Origin: Kryptolebias marmoratus | Taxonomy: Eukaryota; Chordata; Actinopteri; Cyprinodontiformes; Rivulidae | Reading direction: 5' to 3' | DNA length: 64,000 bases | NCBI RefSeq assembly: GCF_001649575.2 | Contig: NC_051435.1 | Coordinates: 8,725,960 to 8,789,959 of the forward strand | Shown: in pieces, positions 60,705-64,000 of the stretch | Position numbering within the stretch: the stretch's first letter is position 1 | How the letters are laid out: the number at the start of each line of letters is the position of its first letter | Notes under the pieces: model-generated | What the model was told of the DNA's origin: nothing | Seen by the model: the letters and a program-made list of their open reading frames with translations, nothing else | Database searches by the model: none | Translations under genes and position numbers: made by a program

Positions 60705-60760
60705 AAAAAAAAAAAAAAAAAAGAGATATTTATAGGCCAGGCTTTTTTTTTTTTTTTTTT
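60705..60760. repeat. A18 and T18 runs facing each other
   Basis: A18 (60705-60722) is separated by about 20 bp from T18 (60743-60760), so the pair can form an inverted repeat. Confidence 0.9.
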
Positions 60761-60778
60761 GAAGGAATCCCAGTCACC

Positions 60779-60810
60779 TTCCACCTTTAATGTTACAGTT
60801 AAAGGTGGAA
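60779..60810. repeat. Perfect 12-bp hairpin with 8-nt loop
   Basis: ttccacctttaa (60779-60790) and ttaaaggtggaa (60799-60810) are exact reverse complements around tgttacag. It begins 18 bp after the T18 run. Confidence 0.93.
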
Positions 60811-60904
60811 AAATAAAATAACATTATGCACAATCTCACGCAATATTAGAATACGTCTCGTGGGCTATTGGCGCTTGGGGTTTGTTTATGCATAACTCAA
60901 CTGT

Positions 60905-61075
60905 GACAACATCAAAGTTTAGCTCAGTATCTGTAAAACTGACTGAGGCATTTTCATAAAGGCTAAAGTAAACCAGCTCAGGTGGCCATTTTCAATTAGG
61001 TGGACTTTAAATGTTAATCAGTTGTAGATGACCAAATACTTTCTGAAAGTTTCATAAAAACCTCTCCTGGAGTTT
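60905..61075 (+). repeat. Degenerate interspersed repeat, family R1, copy 2
   Basis: aagtttagctcagtatctgt, aaaactgactgag, ggtggccattttcaatta, cagttgtagatgaccaa and tactttctgaaagtttcata follow the same order as in the copy at 61300-61555. Confidence 0.6.
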
Positions 61076-61299
61076 ATACAATACTATTTTGCTGGATGAC
61101 AAACCGAGTTAATTCCAAGAATTAATTCTAAATTCTAAAGCAAAATATTTTACAATGTGTTGCACTAAGGTATGTGTTGTGGAATATTCCTAGCTACTAC
61201 CACACCAAGTTTTAGCCCAACAAAGTTGATCTGAACAGTTAATAGTACAGTTTTAAACATGGATCTTGCATGATCCATTGTTCAGAGAGAAGGCAGTTA

Positions 61300-61555
61300 C
61301 AACCAAACCAAAATTTAGATCAATATCTGTAAAACTGACTGAGTTACAGCCATCTCTATGTTTACAAAGTTCACTTTGATGTTGCAGCCATCTTGAATCA
61401 AACTTACTCCAAATTTTAAGTAGTTGTAGATGTACATCCAACGATAACTTTCTGAATGTTCTGTTAAAATCTGTTCAGTGACTCATGAGATATTTAGCTA
61501 ACAAACACACATGAATGCAAATGAAAACAACATTATTGTTGTGCTTTTGTCTTTG
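61300..61555 (+). repeat. Degenerate interspersed repeat, family R1, copy 3
   Basis: aaatttagatcaatatctgt, aaaactgactgagttacagc, tgcagccatcttgaatcaaa, gttgtagatgtacatccaac, ctgttaaaatctgttcagtg and gctaacaaacacacatgaat. It lies about 400 bp from copy 2 in the same direction, so the two could be one duplicated element. Confidence 0.6.
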
Positions 61556-64000
61556 GTGGTGGGCGATAAATAATTCATGCTTCATAGTTTATGTAAGTCT
61601 TTGTTGTTGATCTTTGGAACCACTTAAAGTAAGTTTCAGATGTCTTGAAAATTTCCAGACAGAATGACCTTTTACATTTTGATAAAATGATGGAGAAGGC
61701 TTTTGCTTTGATTTTAGTTTTAATTCTTAGTATTAAAGGATTTATTCGAGGGCTGAGATAATTCAATAAAGATTGTTTTAAAATAATAAAAAATAAATAA
61801 ATGTGTTGAGCATTGTGATCTCCCAGTCAGATGTAGTAGGTTTAAATTCCAGAAGTAGGGCAGCTAAAACCTTTTTATTCTGAAAATTACATATATTTGT
61901 ATTGTGTAGTTTCTAATGTATCTATACATTTTTATTGTGCATTAAGTTTTGTTTAAAATAAAGCAAAGACACCGCAGCATATATGCATTCTGTTTATACA
62001 CCTAGCCAGCAAGAACACCAACAATAAACTAAGGCACAATTGACAGACAGCAATGAAATCTAAAAATCTATAGAGAATAAGGCATAAAATGAAAGGTTGA
62101 AAGTTGCAATACATCTGCCAACGATTACCTAAAAATGCTCTCTTTACATCTTTTTATGTCTTGTCTGAGTTTAGTAATAGCCCAGTAAAATGAAAAAGTG
62201 TGGAATAAAGAGAGAAATAGGTGATGTAGCCTCCTGCTCTGACCACAGAGGAAATCTCTAAAATTGAAGATAAAGGTCTTGCTGTCTCCACAGGATCCAA
62301 GAAATCAGTTTTCTGACCCACTTGGCTGTTCACATGCTCAACCTCACTCTCACATGAACAAAGTCACTGAGTGGCTGCGATGTCCATGGAGTGTTACTTG
62401 GCAGTAAAACCCAGTTGCAGTTTTAAGAATTAAACAAACCCAGATAACAATCATGATTAATTAAGATGCTAAAGTGTTAAGATGGAATTAGAGCAGGACA
62501 TTGGCTATTGTTGTGCCTCATTTGATGTTGCTTACAGATCGTGTTTAGCAGTAAAAGTAAAGAAACAAACTGATTTCACAGAACATATATTTAAGCAATA
62601 AAATAGATGTAATCTAACTCAAAGACATTAAAAAAATATCTTGTTGGCAATTGTGAAAAAAATGGCTTCTTAGGTTAAGAAGATAAGCCAGGATGCATTG
62701 CATATTGTATTGCCTGAAAAAGAAAATTGCACTACCATTTAGCAATTTTAGTACTTCTTCTGCTAATCCAATTAATTAAGTCTGTTGCCGCTCTGTGGCA
62801 AACAAAACATAACAATCTGTTTTTCTTTGCAATAGTATTTGACTCTGTGGAGACAGCTGTTCTAATGTACTGCAAAAATGTGCTTGTGCAAGTTTGTGTT
62901 TTTGCGAGTGTGTTGGTGGGGTAATTTGTTCTTCAGTAAATGGTACACATGGGACAAACATTTGACAATATTAACTGACCAAAATATGCTAAATATTTGA
63001 ACTGTTGTAATGAACATGTCCCATTTAAATACCCATAGCACTGATGTGGAGCTGTGGTTGTATGTGATTCCATCAACTGTAATGGTTTTGTATGTGTCTG
63101 AATGCATTTTGTTTTGTTTAATCTGAAAAAAATATGCATTTCCCAGTAATATATCAAGTTTAAAATCCATTGCCATGAAGGGTCAACTTTGAGGGCTACT
63201 TGTGTTTTGCAATTCTAATTCCCTACCCAATCAAACTGAGTGGTGCTTACATGGTGGTTCAAATACACCTTTTTGGTGTACAATTCTGCATTTTCTGGTT
63301 TACCTTTTTATCACTGACTGCTAGAGTCACAAAGCTTTTCTATGAAAATTACAAAAACAAAACAAACAAACAAAAATAAAAGTTATTTTTCTATTTGGTT
63401 TCAGGGATACTCAAAAATACATGGATAAGCTTCTCTGAACCTTTCCCATTGTTGGTGCATGGTTCAACTTCTTAGCTGGAGAGGACTTTTGATGATGTTT
63501 ACAGCACTATTCAACACTTTGAAGGACTACCCTAAAGGCTACTGGCCACAAATCCATGTGTAATGACTTGGGACTAAAATCAAGTGGCAGAAATGATGTG
63601 AAGAACACAATAATGAGCTCAAGGCATTGACTTGATGTACAGACTCTAAATCTAGTCCATTTGAGCAACTGTAGAATGTACTGGTGCAAGCCTGACCCAT
63701 TATAAAATGCTAAAGTAACAAAGGATACAAAACCAAATTACTATTTTACTATAACAGAGGACACTCATCAGAAGTCCCAAATTAAATAGCTTAATAATTT
63801 AGTTTTACATGAAAAAGACAAAATTTTAGTTGAAGTATATCCAGATGCCACAAATGTTATCAGGCTAATCACAAACATGATAAATCATTATTCTCCCAAC
63901 ATTTTCGTTCAATTACTACCTTTCATTATACTTTGTTCTCTTTTTATTTATTTATTTATTCAATGTCATTCTATCCTTTTTTAGGAGAGTTCCCCCATTT

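Larger units (their letters stand above)
49347..64000 (-). other. erbb4 intron 2, 3' part
   Basis: At least 14.6 kb of intron without any recognisable coding exon. It holds two pieces of repeat R2, the ATGG array, two neighbouring R1 copies, poly-A and poly-T tracts and several repeat-poor blocks (50560-51020, 57150-57560, 62220-62560). Exon 2 must start above 64000. Confidence 0.8.

Noticed and set aside
61801..61870. tRNA-like B box (ggtttaaattcc) considered as a tRNA or SINE head
   Set aside because: No A box at the right distance and no cloverleaf arms can be drawn.

Overview
The window is AT-rich, repeat-littered vertebrate DNA, most likely from a ray-finned (teleost) fish. It is dominated by one gene on the minus strand: the middle of erbb4, which encodes the ErbB4/HER4 receptor tyrosine kinase. 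Thirteen coding exons are recognisable, running from 49346 down to 2046. Counting as in human ERBB4 they are exons 3 to 15. Every junction has a GT donor and an AG acceptor, and the reading frame runs unbroken across all of them (1634 coding nucleotides, about 545 codons). No stop or frameshift is seen, so the gene looks intact.

The encoded part is extracellular: most of L domain I (exons 3-4), the first cysteine-rich furin-like domain with the dimerisation arm (exons 5-8), L domain II (exons 9-12) and most of the second cysteine-rich domain (exons 13-15). Missing are exons 1-2 (signal peptide and N-terminus), which must lie above 64000, and the juxtamembrane, transmembrane, kinase and tail exons, which must lie below position 1. 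The peptide is much closer to ErbB4 than to EGFR, ErbB2 or ErbB3. Whether it is the erbb4a or erbb4b copy cannot be told from this window.

Layout: 1-2045 is part of intron 15. From 2046 to 31533 twelve exons are separated by introns of 0.3-5.4 kb. Intron 3 spans 31534-49159 (17.6 kb). From 49347 to 64000 is the 3' part of intron 2, with no coding signal seen. No other protein-coding gene or RNA gene could be supported. The many short open frames are chance frames in AT-rich intron, or translations of microsatellites.

The introns hold microsatellites, including a 146-bp ATGG array at 49840-49985, and several old interspersed repeats. Three are of note: a dispersed fish repeat seen in four pieces (36165, 41938, 49787 and 57790), a palindromic hAT-like MITE at 36243-36430 abutting one of those pieces, and a degenerate family repeated at 13700, 38640, 60905 and 61300. 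Several repeat-free stretches are candidate conserved non-coding elements, but only alignment could show that. I found no previously undescribed system; the items under findings are modest.
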